Source of the DNA: Erythrophleum ivorense | Taxonomy: Eukaryota > Streptophyta > Magnoliopsida > Fabales > Fabaceae | Assembly (NCBI GenBank): GCA_026724425.1 | Contig: JAIUCV010001242.1 | Span: forward strand, 62,001-126,000 | DNA length: 64,000 nucleotides | Reading direction: 5' to 3' | Part shown: one piece after another, positions 36,180 to 48,900 of the stretch | How positions within the stretch are numbered: position 1 is the stretch's first letter | How the letters are laid out: each line of letters opens with the position of its first letter | Notes under the pieces: model-generated | What the model was told of the DNA's origin: nothing | Seen by the model: only the letters and a program-made list of their open reading frames with translations | Databases searched by the model: none | Program-made: the position numbers and the translations under genes

Positions 36180-37994
36180 TACATAGGGTTGTATGAGTTG
36201 GGTCCAATATATAATTTAATTTCATTTTCTTAAATAATGTATAAATAACATAGTACATTAGGTGTTAATAAGAATTTTTCACTATTAATTAATTAATTGT
36301 TTTTAGTGTCCACATAAAATAAATTCATGCTATAAATTCCACAAAAAAAGTTTCCGCCCACAACATGTAATATGCATAATCAAATAAAAAAGATTTGCTG
36401 TTTCCCACCATGTGATTATTGGCCCTTGCCAAAACTAAATTGAATATACTAATAAATTCCATAAAGGGCAGAAGGCCCATGTGCATAATGCCAGTTTCAT
36501 GATGCCATGGTCAAATTGATAGCGTTTTCTCAGTAAAATCAATGTTAGGCCCATGTTAAACTTTAGGGTATTTAAATGCTTATAAATGATAGTGATAATT
36601 TCTAATAAATTAAACTGATTATGCAGCCCCTCCAAGATTAAAGCATTGAATCATTTATAGATGCCTAATCATTAATTGGGCCTACCAAATTTAGTGCATG
36701 TTTGATTTTTTTTTTATTTTTTAAATCACGTTTTGTATAAAATAACAATTTATTACTTTTACATAATAAAAATTAACAAAGATAATTTTAACTTCTCCAA
36801 ATATATATCCAAACATGCATTTAAAGAGCTATTAAAACGTTACATCTAAACTATTTAAAAAATGTCAAGAGTCTAGGCCATTGGTAGGGCCTAGAATATA
36901 TGTCAAAGGGGGCTGTTACCAAAATCCTATTGCCCGATTTGTCCAAATCGATTGCAATATAAATCAAAGAACATAAGGCCCCGTTTGTAGGTGAGATAAT
37001 ATTGCTTGAGACTGGATTTGTATAAAAGTTTTTACACAATACAATACTTGGTGCATCACTTTATAACACATTGGACGATATGAAAAAGATCAATTATTGC
37101 TTTTCATTAAAATTTTATTAATATACACATTAGTTGTGCTTCGTGCTGTGTGTTATATAGTTTGTTTCTGTTTTCCCCGGGCCTTTTGGCCTCATGTATC
37201 ACCAAAAAGAAAATGATAATTATGACATATCAACCAAAATTATTATTATATTCCATTCAATCAAAAGAATACATTTTTTCCTGCATCTTTAAATTTTTAA
37301 TTCACTCTCGAAATATAAGTATTTCTAATATTGATTTTCCATGATGAGTTTCATAAAGTTACATTTTTTTTCCTGTCAATAAAATTCAAATTTCCTAAAG
37401 TGGGCCAAAATGCTAAGTGGTCGAATAGAGATGGCTTGGGTTCGGATTTTGGAGTATCCATTCTATTCGATCGGATGCCCTTCTTTTTTTGAAACACGTA
37501 CACGTTGGATCTAGATACCCAGCAGGTGCATTAGGGGATTCGGGGTCCAGTAGCTAAATTTTGACTTTTTTAATTTTTAATTTTTAATTTTTTACTTTTA
37601 GGGTTTAAAGTTTAAGATAAAAAAAATTATAATTATAAAAAATGAGCAAAAAATATGCTATCATTCAGAAGCTCGTCAGAAATTTGAACTATGTTTCCAA
37701 CGGAATTCTGTGCCAAGAAATCCACTATAGCCTATCCTTAGCAATTTCAATTCCACACCAGCCTTCCTCGGCTTAGAAGTAATCGGATTAACTGCCGATT
37801 GACGTGAGGGGATATATCTTCTTCTATTGATTTGATTGACTTCTTGAAAATTTTAAAATATAACTTTTTTTTACAGTTTTTTTTTTCTATAGTTATAATT
37901 TTTATTTTTATATTAAATTTTACGCTCTAAAAAATAAAAAAATTTGAAAAAGAAAAAAAAAAAACCACTTCTGCACGGCGTACTGCAGAGGATC
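36180..37994. other. Intergenic DNA, no gene seen
   Basis: No supported gene. AAGGCCCCGTTTGTAGG at about 36973-36989 resembles a plant hAT/Harbinger MITE end, but no partner end was found. Confidence 0.4.
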
Positions 37995-38233
37995 CTATTA
38001 CGTACACGCCAAGACGATCTCTAAGCAACGGCTAATATCCTCTCCTGTGAATTATGTAATGAATTAACATGAAAGTCTCTTTCCAACGGCTATATTGTGC
38101 TTCTGTGCACAAACGTTCAAATTCAAATTCAACGGCCAGTATCTTGTTAATTATGTAATACATTGTCATGGAAGCCGATTGGGATTAGCGCGTGAAAGTC
38201 TCTCCTTAACGGCACAATAGGAACCCTATAAAA
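37995..38233 (+). promoter_or_regulatory. Promoter-like block with four MSA boxes in a duplicated module
   Basis: Four AACGG boxes occur: AGCAACGGCTA (38024-38034), TCCAACGGCTA (38082-38092, a full match to the mitosis-specific activator consensus YCYAACGGYYA), TTCAACGGCCA (38128-38138) and CTTAACGGCAC (38205-38215). They sit in two copies of one module: AACGGC(T/C)A, then AATTATGTAAT, then GAAAGTCTCT, then AACGGC (38027-38092 and 38131-38215). GATTGG, an inverted CCAAT box, is at about 38177-38182, and TATAAAA is at 38227-38233. MSA boxes recruit MYB3R factors in G2/M genes. The role here is inferred. Confidence 0.6.
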
Positions 38234-38446
38234 TTGGGTTGCTTCGGTGGGTTTCAGACTTTGAACAAGTCATTCAAATTCAAACTAGCTGCGAATTTTT
38301 ACTGTAGATGGACTAAGAGAAGGCTCTGGGCGGAGTTCTTCTTCTTCGCGATTCAGCCAAACCCGAGATCATCATCGAAATATTGTGACATTGAATGTGA
38401 TGCAGAGGGAATGCCTTATTTTCCAGGGGTGAATAAGATATGGTAA
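38234..38446 (+). other. Unrecognised transcribed-looking region behind the MSA promoter
   Basis: A 70-codon open frame follows the TATA box, but its ATG at 38234 touches the TATA box and would lie upstream of a normal start site. Later ATGs are quickly closed. I do not recognise the peptide (its tail reads GMPYFPGVNKIW). A GTAATT at 38444 and a pyrimidine-rich CTCAG ending near 38486 could bound a tiny intron, but no frame stays open across it. It could be a truncated gene copy, a non-coding transcript, or a short protein I cannot identify. Confidence 0.25.
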
Positions 38447-38486
38447 TTCATGAATCATGACGGTATTTTTTTTTTCTTTTCTCAGA

Positions 38487-39629
38487 GCTGATCATCTTCG
38501 GGATGTCATGGTGATTTCGTTTCCTTTCCTTTTCCCTCTTTAACGTTTGCAATGATTTCTGTATACTGAAATCTACTCTGTTTTTTTTTTTTTACCTTAA
38601 AAGTATTCTAATTATTTAAATTTGCACTCAGTACATTCAGTCTGAGACTGAGAATGCATTTAGTTCTTTTCTTTATTAAAGCCAGAAATTATTGTTTTGA
38701 ACATCTGGCTGCAATTTCTGGAATTGCCTATGGAACAAAACATTTGTTAAGTGAAAGCGGTAGATCATGTAAATACAGATAAACCATCGTACATTACGTG
38801 ATAGAATTGGTACTTAACGAGGTACATAATGCTTACTTATTAGTTTAATAATCACTGTCAAATCAAATTGTAATTTTAGAGCTACCAGAACTAGTTAAAT
38901 AAAATATTGATTATCATTTGCTATACTTCTTTTGGGCAAAGATCACTATCAATTTTGTTGATGTGTTTGTTAGAATGGAAAATCGACTTTATGGAATATG
39001 CTTCCACTTTCATGGAACTCATTTGGCTTTAATAATCAAGACTGGGCTTATCACTGGCATTTTATCCTTCACCGTATGTTTTGCCCTTTTATCTCTTTCC
39101 TTGTCTAACTTTGTGGCTCTTTACATATTTTGGAGCATTGAAGATAATTTTTTCTGTAATATTAATATAGAAGAAGACGAAGAAAAAGCCACATATCAAT
39201 AACAAATACTTTTGACTTTTTATAATACTATAAATGTGTATCATTATACATTGTTGCATATTAAACTTGAAGAAAAACAAGGATTGATCCTCAATTAATA
39301 TTATGGGACTTTTCAATTGTCTTCACGAATGTGTTTGCCTCCTTTCTGTAATTTTATATATTTTGCTTGCTCTTCTTTTCCAAAGCTGAAATTAATGGAC
39401 TGAAGTTGCCTCCTTTCGTTATTTTATAATTTTCTGGAATTTATATTTCTGTAGCCAAAAAGGACTGAAGTTGAACCAATGTATCGTTTGTACAGGTGCC
39501 CCAAAAAAAAAATCAAAATAGAAAAACTAAGGAGGGATCGGTACTATGAACTTTTTGGGTAATTAAAACGTCACTTTTTCTTCTTCTAGAAACACTAAAA
39601 TTGCCTAGTAGACTGCTGAAAAGTATCGT
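38487..39629. other. Intergenic or intron-like DNA, no gene recognised
   Basis: T-rich tracts and splice-like signals are present, but no exon chain can be built. The 94-codon frame at 38918-39202 has a hydrophobic segment and no recognisable family. Confidence 0.35.
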
Positions 39630-40480
39630 AGAGGTGCAAATGCCTTTTTTTTTTTTTTTGACTTTAGTATCTATATACAATTTTAAAAAGAATCCGATGC
39701 AATAATGTATATAACCACTGAGTTTATTTTCTTTAAACTCGGTGGTTGTGTAAAATTTTGTCACCAGGTTTGAAAGTAAAAGTTTTCGACATTTGAGGAC
39801 AAAAATTACTTGCTAACAATTGTGCAAAAGATTAGAAGATAGAATTTTAAATTTTAGTTGAGAGTGTATCTGAATCTATTGGTTAAATTAATTAAATATT
39901 CAAAAAAAGAGAGCAAAAGAGATATATAAGAAGTTACAATCTATTGGAGGTGCAAATGCCTTTTTTTTTTTGAAAACCAAGGAAACAAAAAAGAGAGCAA
40001 AAGATAGAATTTTGAAAACCAATTTTGTTACCACTGAGTTTATTTTCTATAAACTCGGTGGTTGTACAAAATTTTGCCACAAGGTTTAACAATAAAAGTT
40101 TTCGACATTTGAGGACAAAAATTACTTGCTAACAATTGTGCAAAAGATTAGAAGATAGAATTTTAAATTTATGTTGAGAGTGTATCTGAATCTATTGGTT
40201 AAATTAATTAAATATTCAAAAAAAGAGAGCAAAAGATATAGATATATAAGAAGTTACAATCCATTGGAGGTGCAAATGCCTTTTTTTTTTTTGAAGGAAA
40301 CAAAAAAGAGAGCAAAAGATAGAATTTTGAAAACCAATTTTGTTACCACTGAGTTTATTTTCTATAAACTCGGTGGTCGTTCAAAATTTTGCCACAAGGT
40401 TTAACAATAAAAGTTTTTGACATTTGAGGACAAAAATTATTTGCTAACAATTATGCAAAAGATTAGAAGACAAAATATAG
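39630..40480. repeat. 316-bp tandem repeat, about 2.7 copies, each with a hairpin
   Basis: The word CCACTGAGTTTA starts at 39715, 40031 and 40346, and GAGGTGCAAATGCC followed by poly-T is at about 39632, 39948 and 40267. Units are highly similar. Each carries CCACTGAGTTTA and, after a 4-6 base loop, TAAACTCGGTGG, a 12-bp stem with one G-T pair. Similarity implies recent duplication. No coding potential is seen. Confidence 0.85.
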
Positions 40481-40590
40481 GATATGTAATCCTATATTTT
40501 CTAATTGAGAAAATCATTTGCTAACAATTGTGCAAAAGATTAGAAGACAAAATATAGGATATGTAATCCTATATTTTCTAATTGAGCGTA
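40440..40590. repeat. 78-bp tandem duplication with internal palindrome
   Basis: The segment from ATTTGCTAACAATT to TATTTTCTAATTGAG is present twice in direct succession. Each copy holds ATATAGGAT-ATGTA-ATCCTATAT, a perfect 9-bp stem. It grows out of the end of the 316-bp array. Confidence 0.85.
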
Positions 40591-40599
40591 GACCTCCTA

Positions 40600-41880
40600 A
40601 AAGTTAGAGGAACATGAGAGAGAGTTGAAAACCAAAGAAAGAGAGAAAATAGAGAGAAAAAAAAATGAGTTTCAAAGGCGAGCAATGAATTGCCAAAAGT
40701 GGAGAAAAATAAGGATTTTAATAAAAATTAATTAAAACAAGCTAATGTTATCCCACTATATATGTTAAATAAGTTATAAAGAATGTCTAGGAAGTATAAA
40801 ACAAGTCAAAACAATGAAGACATGAAAATTGAAATAGCCATGTCACAATGCAATTTTGAACCGTTTTATGCCATTCTAAGCCCCTGTAATCTAAGAAAGT
40901 TGGCCTAAGGGTTTTAAGACATTCTAAATAAGAATATTGAATCCAAATTTGTATAAAAAATGAGCTAGAATGCAGAAATTTGAAGTTCATAGAAGTAGGG
41001 GCAAAATGGGTATAAAAGTCAAAAAGTCAACACAAATAAACCTATTTTTTATTAATTCTTTATATGGTCTTTGTTCCACCCAAATTTCCACCACTTCAAG
41101 CTCCATTTTAAGCGAAATGCAAAGTTATGTGAGCCTAGAAAAATGGTCATGAAAAGTAGTATTGGAGATAGACTCCTATGAGGTAGCATTTCCTCATTTC
41201 TTTCATACTTTTAATTGTTTGATTGCTTTGGTTGCTTGTACGATGTGTTTGCTTGATATTTGAATGAGTTATATAAGTTTTATAGCATTTCGATGAGTTT
41301 TGGCCTAGTAAGTAGAACTTTACCTAATGCAACTAAGAGAAAAAGGGCTAGGGAATTGAGTACAGTAGTTTTTCCTTATACTAAGTACCAAAGCTACTCA
41401 GGAAAGAGTTCAGTGAGCTTGGCCAGATTTCAGCTACTACATGCATATTTTCACATGTTTAAAAGGTCAGATATTAGAAAAATTGCATTCATAAATACAT
41501 GCATACCTATATACTTGAGTGGATTCTCCCCAGAATCTCATTCCTGTATCTACTAATCCTTTGGCTAGGTGAAAGTAAGTAGACCGAGGAAAATCTATAA
41601 CTTCATGAAGATATCTTATTAGACTGTATTTTGGTGTTGTATTTTTGTAGATATCTTATTAGATTGTATTTTGAAACTAATTTGTATGTAAGATAATACA
41701 TCTTGGGCCTAGATAGGATAGTTTGGAGATGAATTAGAAAGTATATGATTAATTTTCAGAAATATAAATACTATATGGTGCACTTATGAGTATTTAATAT
41801 TCTTAGCAATATAAGTAGTCAAAGTTGAAGGGCTAGTTGATAATTGAGCCCTAGAGCCTCCAGAATTGAGTATATTATAA
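40600..41880 (+). repeat. Family-C LTR-like repeat, second copy
   Basis: It matches 1750-2170 at 41165-41560, including GGAATTGAGTACAGTA and GGATTCTCCCCAGAATC. A short direct repeat (GATATCTTATTAGA(C/T)TGTATTTT twice, near 41610 and 41650) lies in its right part. Ends are undefined. Small open frames here carry no known domain. Confidence 0.4.
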
Positions 41881-41881
41881 T

Positions 41882-42040
41882 TCTATTGTATGCAGGTGAT
41901 TGTTTTTAGTAAAAGAAAGGGCCAAAGAGCTTGAACCTTTGCTCTGATATCAATAAATATGATTTTATTGTATGCAGGTGGTGATTCCCAAGCTATAACC
42001 CACACTAAAATGCTTGAACCTTGGACCTGATACTAATAAA
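41882..42040 (-). other. Duplicated primer-binding-site region of a family-B element
   Basis: Read on the - strand, directly after the LTR end GGTGTTACA, come two diverged copies of one roughly 80-bp segment. One has TTAGTATCAGGTCCAAGGTT and the other TTGATATCAGAGCAAAGGTT. The latter differs by one base from TGGTATCAGAGC, the complement of the initiator-Met tRNA 3' end used as primer site by many plant LTR elements. The shared flanking words are TGCATACAATA and GGTTCAAGC. The internal region is cut off to the left by the family-C repeat. Confidence 0.55.
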
Positions 42041-43845
42041 TGTAACACCATATCTATATAGGTCTCAACTCATGGCACAATTAGCTTACATTACTCATTT
42101 TCGTTAAAATAACACTTTTATTAACAGATAATTGTGTCATTGAAAGCTAAATTAATTTATTCTTGGCTTAAGGGACCATGTGAGTTTACCAAATTTATTT
42201 TTCATCCATAACACATTTGTTCAACTAGAATTATCACAATTTAAACTCAAAATTCAGGTCCAAGCCATAGAACACGAAATTGCATTACACTTTGCATTTT
42301 GCCATGAATTTCATATTCTGATATGAACTTTGAAAAATCATAACTAATTTTAGAAAAATCCAAATATGCAAATTATAACTCTTTGGAAAGTTCAGGATGT
42401 CATCTAGCTATCATAAAAATTTCAAATTAAAACAACAATGTTTTACTTATGGAAACTAATGGAATAATACTTCGGGTCTGGTGGTTGTCCTACAACAAAC
42501 TAGAAACTTCAAAAATTTATTTCTCCCTCTACAGAACTTCAAATTAGATGCTCTTGGTGGCTATAAAAAGCTTATAATATCTACTATATGCTGGTAAAAT
42601 TTCATGAGTATTGGACTTCATGAGAGATGTAATACCCTAAAAAAATTAATTAAGGTGTTAATTATATATTAGGTTAATTAGGAATAATTAATATGGAATA
42701 ATTGGGTAAGTTAAGTAAATGAAAATCTTGGAAAGATAAATTATTAATATGGGTTTGATATTTAATTAGGAGAGAAATTTTATCTAGGCCCAAATTAATG
42801 TAGGAGATCATGATAAGAGGCTAATGAGGGCCCAATAAGTTAGGTGCAGGCCCAATATGATTCAATGTGATAGAGGCCAAAGATCCACATTGTATAGGCT
42901 CTTATAATTGGCCCAATAACCCTTGTGTAGACCCAAAATCTTTGAGTTCTTAAAACTTGTTCTGACCTAATGGAATTTCAGTAGCCCAATGCATAAGAGT
43001 TAGCCCAACAAACTAAAATCTGAAACCCAAATGGAGTTGGATCTTAGAGCAACCCATGACCCATATTTGACCCAACTAAAACCCTAATGCTTCAACCTCT
43101 TCCCCATTTGCTAAAACACAAACACCCATCTCAAAATTCGGAGGTCCAAAGGAGGCTCTAGGGTTCTTGGCATATTTCCATATTTTTCTACTTTTAGAGC
43201 AAGATTTAGCAATGTAATAGTTATATAACTTAATCCTCTCATCTTTCTCTTCATTTTGGTTTGATTAGTTTTTCATTTGGAGTATTTTCACCATACCCAA
43301 AATCTGAAATGTGGTTGTTTGGGATTTTCTTGGTGAAATTCGTAGGTTGAGGCTAGGGCTGACATTAGGTGAGTATAAATCCTTCATTTTGATGCTTTCT
43401 TTGCTAGTTTGAGATCCCCATAACTAATTTATAATATGGGTATTAATTTTGTACGAATTTGCTTAGGATTTTAGGTGAAATATTGAGGCTTCTGGTAGAG
43501 GACACTTCGATCCAAATTTGGGATTTGTGGTGGCTAGGTAATTGTTCCCTAGGTAGTCATTAGCATTTTAAATTCTTTGGACACTTATTGTAACTGTTAA
43601 TGATGAATTAAAGTAGTAATTTTTTGATGCTATGCTTTTAGGGAGATTTTTGTACCATTGGGGTTGTTGCAATTGTCTACAAGTGAGGTAACTGGGTTCA
43701 TATTAATTCTATGCATATATCTATTTTAATTTCATATTTGTTGTACATGAATGATTTGAAATGTTGAATAAATTGGTTGGCTATCTATTGTATTGTGATT
43801 GTACTTTGTGAGTCCATGGTGAAGCTGTGGTGCAGCTGCCACCTA

Positions 43846-43893
43846 TGCATGTGCTTCGATCGGGCACCGGGTTATAATCAAACCCCAGATGCA
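43846..43893 (+). other. Three-stem fold, A2 copy
   Basis: Stems TGCAT/ATGCA (43846-43850, 43889-43893), GTGCTT/GGGCAC with loop CGATC, and GGGTT/AACCC with loop ATAATCA, equivalent to 7372-7420 in A1. Substitutions between the copies mostly preserve pairing. Confidence 0.45.
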
Positions 43894-43964
43894 CTGAGCT
43901 CTGGTTGTGGTCAATAGGGAGTAGGTGTCGTGGACGGGTCTCTCCCAGTGTTATTGGCCTTTAA

Positions 43965-46900
43965 TGTAACCCCATCATTTCTAACTCATATCCATCATCC
44001 CTTACATGCTCATGTGAGATATAGTAAGAATAAAGTGAGAAATTCCATTGAATTAATACACTTTCTTGCGTTGCGTCATGGTTAAAAAATTCATTTCGGT
44101 GTCACATGGATTGTGTGAGCTCATGCTATGCATCATCATATTTAATTCCACCATTACAACTCATTTGCCTTATAAAAACATGCTTTCAACCTATGGAAAC
44201 TGAAAAGAGACATGGGACATGAATATTCATTCTTGGCCAGACTTGGCCTCATTTTTGGGCAAACTTTGAAAAATCATAACTAAATATAGAAAAATAAAAA
44301 ATATGTAATCTTTGTCATTATGGAAAGCTTGGGATGTTTACTTCATGGTGAAAATACATACAAGTCATAACATCCCACACACAGGGCGTTTGACATGCGA
44401 AATGGTTTGGAGGTTGGACCGGGTTCTGATGCTGTCACAGTTTACTGATATGAATTTCAAAAATGTCCAATTAATTTCAAAAAAATTCAAATCATGCAAA
44501 TAATACCAATCTGGAAATCTGTGGATGTTAACTAGAGAGAAAAAATATCTCTAGATCAGTTCATCAAGCCCAACTTTCAAAAATTGATGGAACAGTACTT
44601 TTGGTCAGGCAAGATGACTGATACTGGATAGAAACTTTAAAAATTTGTATCTCTCTCTCTAGACTCCAAATGAGATGCTTCTAGTTGGCACAAGTCACTG
44701 TAATTTTTTAGTTTCTCTGTATGAAATTTCATGGCCATTGGACATCATTTGAGGCTCGAGTGACAGAAAATATTTTCAGACCATTGTAATAGTATATTAG
44801 ACCATTTCCATAAATTTTGCCAACTTTGAAAAATCATCAAATATTCTATAGGTCTCCGAAAAATTATGAACTTTAGCTTTTCAAAAAGTTCTTAATGAGA
44901 TCTAAGTGCATGTAAAATTTTAGATCAAGACTACCTCATTTGGCCAAAAAGTGATATAGGATTCCATAATGGTCAAATTTGGCTCCATATGAGGTACCAA
45001 ACTTGCCAAATAGTCTTCCCTTAGTGTTGGCACCTTTTGGGTAAGTCTAAAAGCATATTTAAGACTTATGTGAGCTGCCCAAATGGTTCTAAACCTCATG
45101 CATCTCATTTTGGCCATTCAACCATCACTTATACACATATTCATCAAACTTTAAATTCTCATTCTATAGCCTCACATACTCAAAATATGGGCTAGTGGTC
45201 ATATATCATAATCATACATATAAACATCACATAATAGTGTATTTACACATGTCTCAATGTTTATAGTACATATACAACCTCATATACATGATGAACCATC
45301 ATTATGGTTCCAAAATCAACAAAACAAGACATAAGGTTATCCATCTCTCTTCCTCATCGTTGTTGGCTCCCTTCACCATAATTGCTTAGTCCACCTAGCA
45401 TGTTAAATCATTAGAGAGGAGGGGATGAGATTCAAAGAATCCCAATAGCTCATCTTCCATTCAATCACACATAATATGTGCAAAGCAAGCTTTTCAAATG
45501 CATGTATAGAAAAATGGAAGTCATGGACATTTTCAAAGCAACCTTGGCATGTGAATCAATCAACAAGACATTCAAGAGTTCTCCAAGTATTTGGATTGGC
45601 CTCACACTTCTCCTTATGGATTTTGGACTTGCCTCACCCATTCTTTAAGAGCTTTGGACTCAATCATACTCTTGGGAGCCCACTTTACTTTTGGGAGACT
45701 TTTTGCTATGTCTCAACCAAGCTCAAGGGTTCTTGGCTCATCCTCACTAAAGGGAAGAGTTCTTGGCCTCTCCTCACTTAAGCAAACTCATACAAACATT
45801 ATAGATTCATTTAAAATATAATATGACATCAAGGATCATGGAATATAAAGGCATGCTAGCATACTTTTCTTAACTTGAAAATACACATACACACATTCTA
45901 AAACAAGCTAAACACACATCCATGCATGAGAGAAGGTGGAGAGAGTTACCTTGCACCATTTTAGACACTTTTTCCTTAGCTTTCAAGCCTCCTCTTTCAG
46001 CCACACACCCACAATTTGGTGGAGATAGTTTCTCTTGGCCTAAATATAATTTATGGGAGCCAATTAAGTTCATGAAACATATTCTACATCACTTGATAAA
46101 ATACTAGATTGCTCTATAGGCTCCATTATGGTCTACATTGGCACCTAATGAAGCAACACTCCTTAAATGATTTCTAGGCCTCATTTTTTCCTTTCAAATA
46201 TGATTCTTGACTCCTTTTAAGCCTCTTGGAGTCATCAAACCATTAAAAGCAAAGGCCTAGCATCATGTTGCTTCTTTAGGTCACATTATGAAACCTAAGG
46301 CACCAAATCAATTTCTATAAGTTCTAAATTTTTTCCAAGCCCTCCCTTCATCTTTATTCATCAAATATGACTCAAGAATGACCTTAGAAAAATTTAAAAA
46401 TCCCCCCACCTACATAAACTAGCTTAGGTCGAGACTATGGCATCCTTTGGTCTCCATGAAAATTTCTTTGCTTCCTTGAAGAAGGAAGCTTGTGGGGAGC
46501 ATCTAAGGTGTCTCAAGAACTCATTTACACTCTTACTTAGACCTAGGAAGCATAATACAAATTCAGAAATTAGAAGGTGCACTTAAAACCCTAGGTTTTG
46601 CATCTTGATTTCTAATGCCTATTTCTTGGTTTCCATTGCATATTCTTATTCCTCTCCATCACATACCTAAGAATCATCCTTAGTTTAGTTAAAAATCTGA
46701 CTCCTTAGGGTAGAACACATATGGGTCGAAATGGAGAAGAAGGGCCATGGAAGATATCAACCATAGGATGCATTTTTACCTTGTTTCCTTAGTTAGTTTG
46801 GCTTAAATCTTGATTTCTCCAAGCTCCTCTCTTCAAAACCGAACTTTCCCCTCTGTTCTTCCTTCAAAACAGCCCTCAAAACTTCAAAAAAATCATGGAG

Positions 46901-47638
46901 AAGAAGAGGGAAAAAGAGGAGAAGAGAGTGGTGGAGAAAAAGCATGAAAAACATACATAAAAACCTACATTTAGCTTGGAATTTCTTCTCCTTCTTCCTC
47001 CTCCCTTGCGCACCCAAAGGTTCTGGTCTTCTCTCTATTTTTTGTTCAGAAGAAAGTCCATGAAGAGGGAGGGCAAATGGGGACGTTTTTATAAGGGACT
47101 TCAAGAACCAAACAATTACAAAAATTCCCATTTTGCTCTTTCATCTTGGCATTTTCATTTTAGCTTCGTTTTAGCTCTTTTTTTAGAACCGTCTTTTCCA
47201 TCATAACAAATAGGTTCCCAATTTAATAAAATTCCTTTGGAATCACTCAAATCAGAGCTAAAACCTTTTCGAATGAATTAATCAAAGTTCAAGTCAATCG
47301 ACGTCGGAAAGAGTACACCGGAAGGGTTTTACCGATCCCGGGGCTTCCCATGATTTTTGGGGCCTCTGAGAACCCTGAACAACTCAAAATTTCTATTTAA
47401 AAAGCCCTCCTAGGTGCTTTTCCAAAATCACACTTATTTACAAAAATGCCACTGGCCTTTCGTCAATTTTTTTTTGAATCACGCTGACCCCCATTTCTGG
47501 GCAACTCAAGGCTCAAATCCTCATCTTCTATTATTTAAAATTTTATCCAAATTTTATTTAGCCTTGAATCACTTATCTCAGGGGGCTTACTTTGAAAACT
47601 GACTCATTTCGGTATTTTACGAAAAATTAGACGTTACA
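43965..47638 (-). mobile_element. Family-B solo LTR (copy B2), nested in A2
   Basis: 3674 bp from TGTAACCCCATCATTTC to TTAGACGTTACA, flanked by exact TTTAA (43960-43964 and 47639-47643). The uninterrupted family-A sequence at 7480-7500 (GGCCTTTAACATGTGA) confirms the site. Open frames inside are short and unrelated to known proteins. Confidence 0.9.
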
Positions 47639-48459
47639 TTTAACATATGAAAATATGATTGCTAGTATGGGATAGTGATCATGATAGCCTAATTGTTTCA
47701 TTTACTGATATGACTGGTGTTCTTCTGATGCTTATGTGAAATTATGCATGTATGCTAATTAAACTGGATTATATGATGGAATTGCCTTGGTTACTAAGAT
47801 TCACATCTCACCCCGTTTTATAGGATTAATATTTCAGGTGAAGGTTCTTTGGATAAGGATAAGGGGAAGCAAGTTGATGAAAATCCATGAGCTTCATCAT
47901 GTGGGGAGAAGGTTGCACATAGGCTGACTTATTTAGTATAGATGCTAAATTTTGTATTCCTTATTATATAGCATTATCATGTATTCCTGTTGCCAAGTGT
48001 AGGCTCTTATATTTTGATTACCTTGGATGTATTCATTGAGGAGTTAGACCTCATTTTAGCTTGATATCAAATGTATAAGCCCATAACACTTGACGTATGT
48101 ATTTTGCTGAATTTATGGTATGGTGTACTGTTGGAAATATAATTATGTGATGTATTAGATGTAATATGAACCATTGATGTATGAAACCTCTGACGGTATG
48201 TATATCAAATTTTAATTTCCAATAGTGCATGAGTTCTTATTGCTATTACTCTATGGACTTGCCGGTATAGGATAGTAGGAGGAGTGGAAACTTACATTTA
48301 AATTTTGAATTGGTAATGGTAGAATAGCTGGGTGTATAGGGCAGATAAATACCATTAGAGTCATATAAAATGAGTAGGATTGGTCCTTGGGTAGTCCTAA
48401 GATGAGAATTGGAGTGTAAGGGATAAAATTTGGGAGATGTAGTTACAGGAGGGAGTCAC

Positions 48460-48900
48460 GCCGCGGCTAAGAAGGCTTCGCTGCGGCCCAATGAGTGATA
48501 GAAGCGAGGGGCGCCGTGGCATGAGTAATCCCACCATGGCGCAAGCGAATAAAAATTCTCCTAGAGAGTAACAGTGGCGAGGAACACTGCGGCTTGAGGA
48601 ATCTCGTCGTGGCGTAGAGTGAAAAAAATCGCCCAGGAGGGTAACAGAATGAAACCTCATTGCGGCGCTAGTCGAGGGAACAAAGTTAGGAGTGTATAGT
48701 AGCTAATCTCACCGCGGTGCAAGGGTGTCCCGTCGAGGCGAGGATTGTGGGATCTGGAATAGTAGCTCCAGGAGGCATTTCTGCCGCGGCGCCATGTAGG
48801 CCAGCCGCGATGATAGTCCAACTCGCCACGGCTAGTGAAAAATTGCCCAACAATTCCAGTATCTAACTTAGCTACGGCGCGAATGGTTTGGGCTGTGGCG
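48460..48900. repeat. GCCGCGG box array in LTR-A2, decayed
   Basis: Boxes occur at about 48460, 48480, 48512, 48532, 48585, 48606, 48659, 48711, 48732, 48783, 48804, 48825, 48871 and 48892, again with 20-21 bp pair spacing. Many have become GCCGTGG, GCCACGG, ACCATGG or GCTGTGG, mostly C-to-T or G-to-A changes at CpG. Confidence 0.65.

Noticed and set aside
36973..36989. Harbinger/hAT MITE end GGCCCCGTTTG
   Set aside because: No matching inverted end or target duplication was found nearby.
38918..39202. 94-codon open reading frame behind the MSA promoter
   Set aside because: No recognisable domain, no link to the promoter by splicing that keeps a frame open, and AT-rich 3' half.
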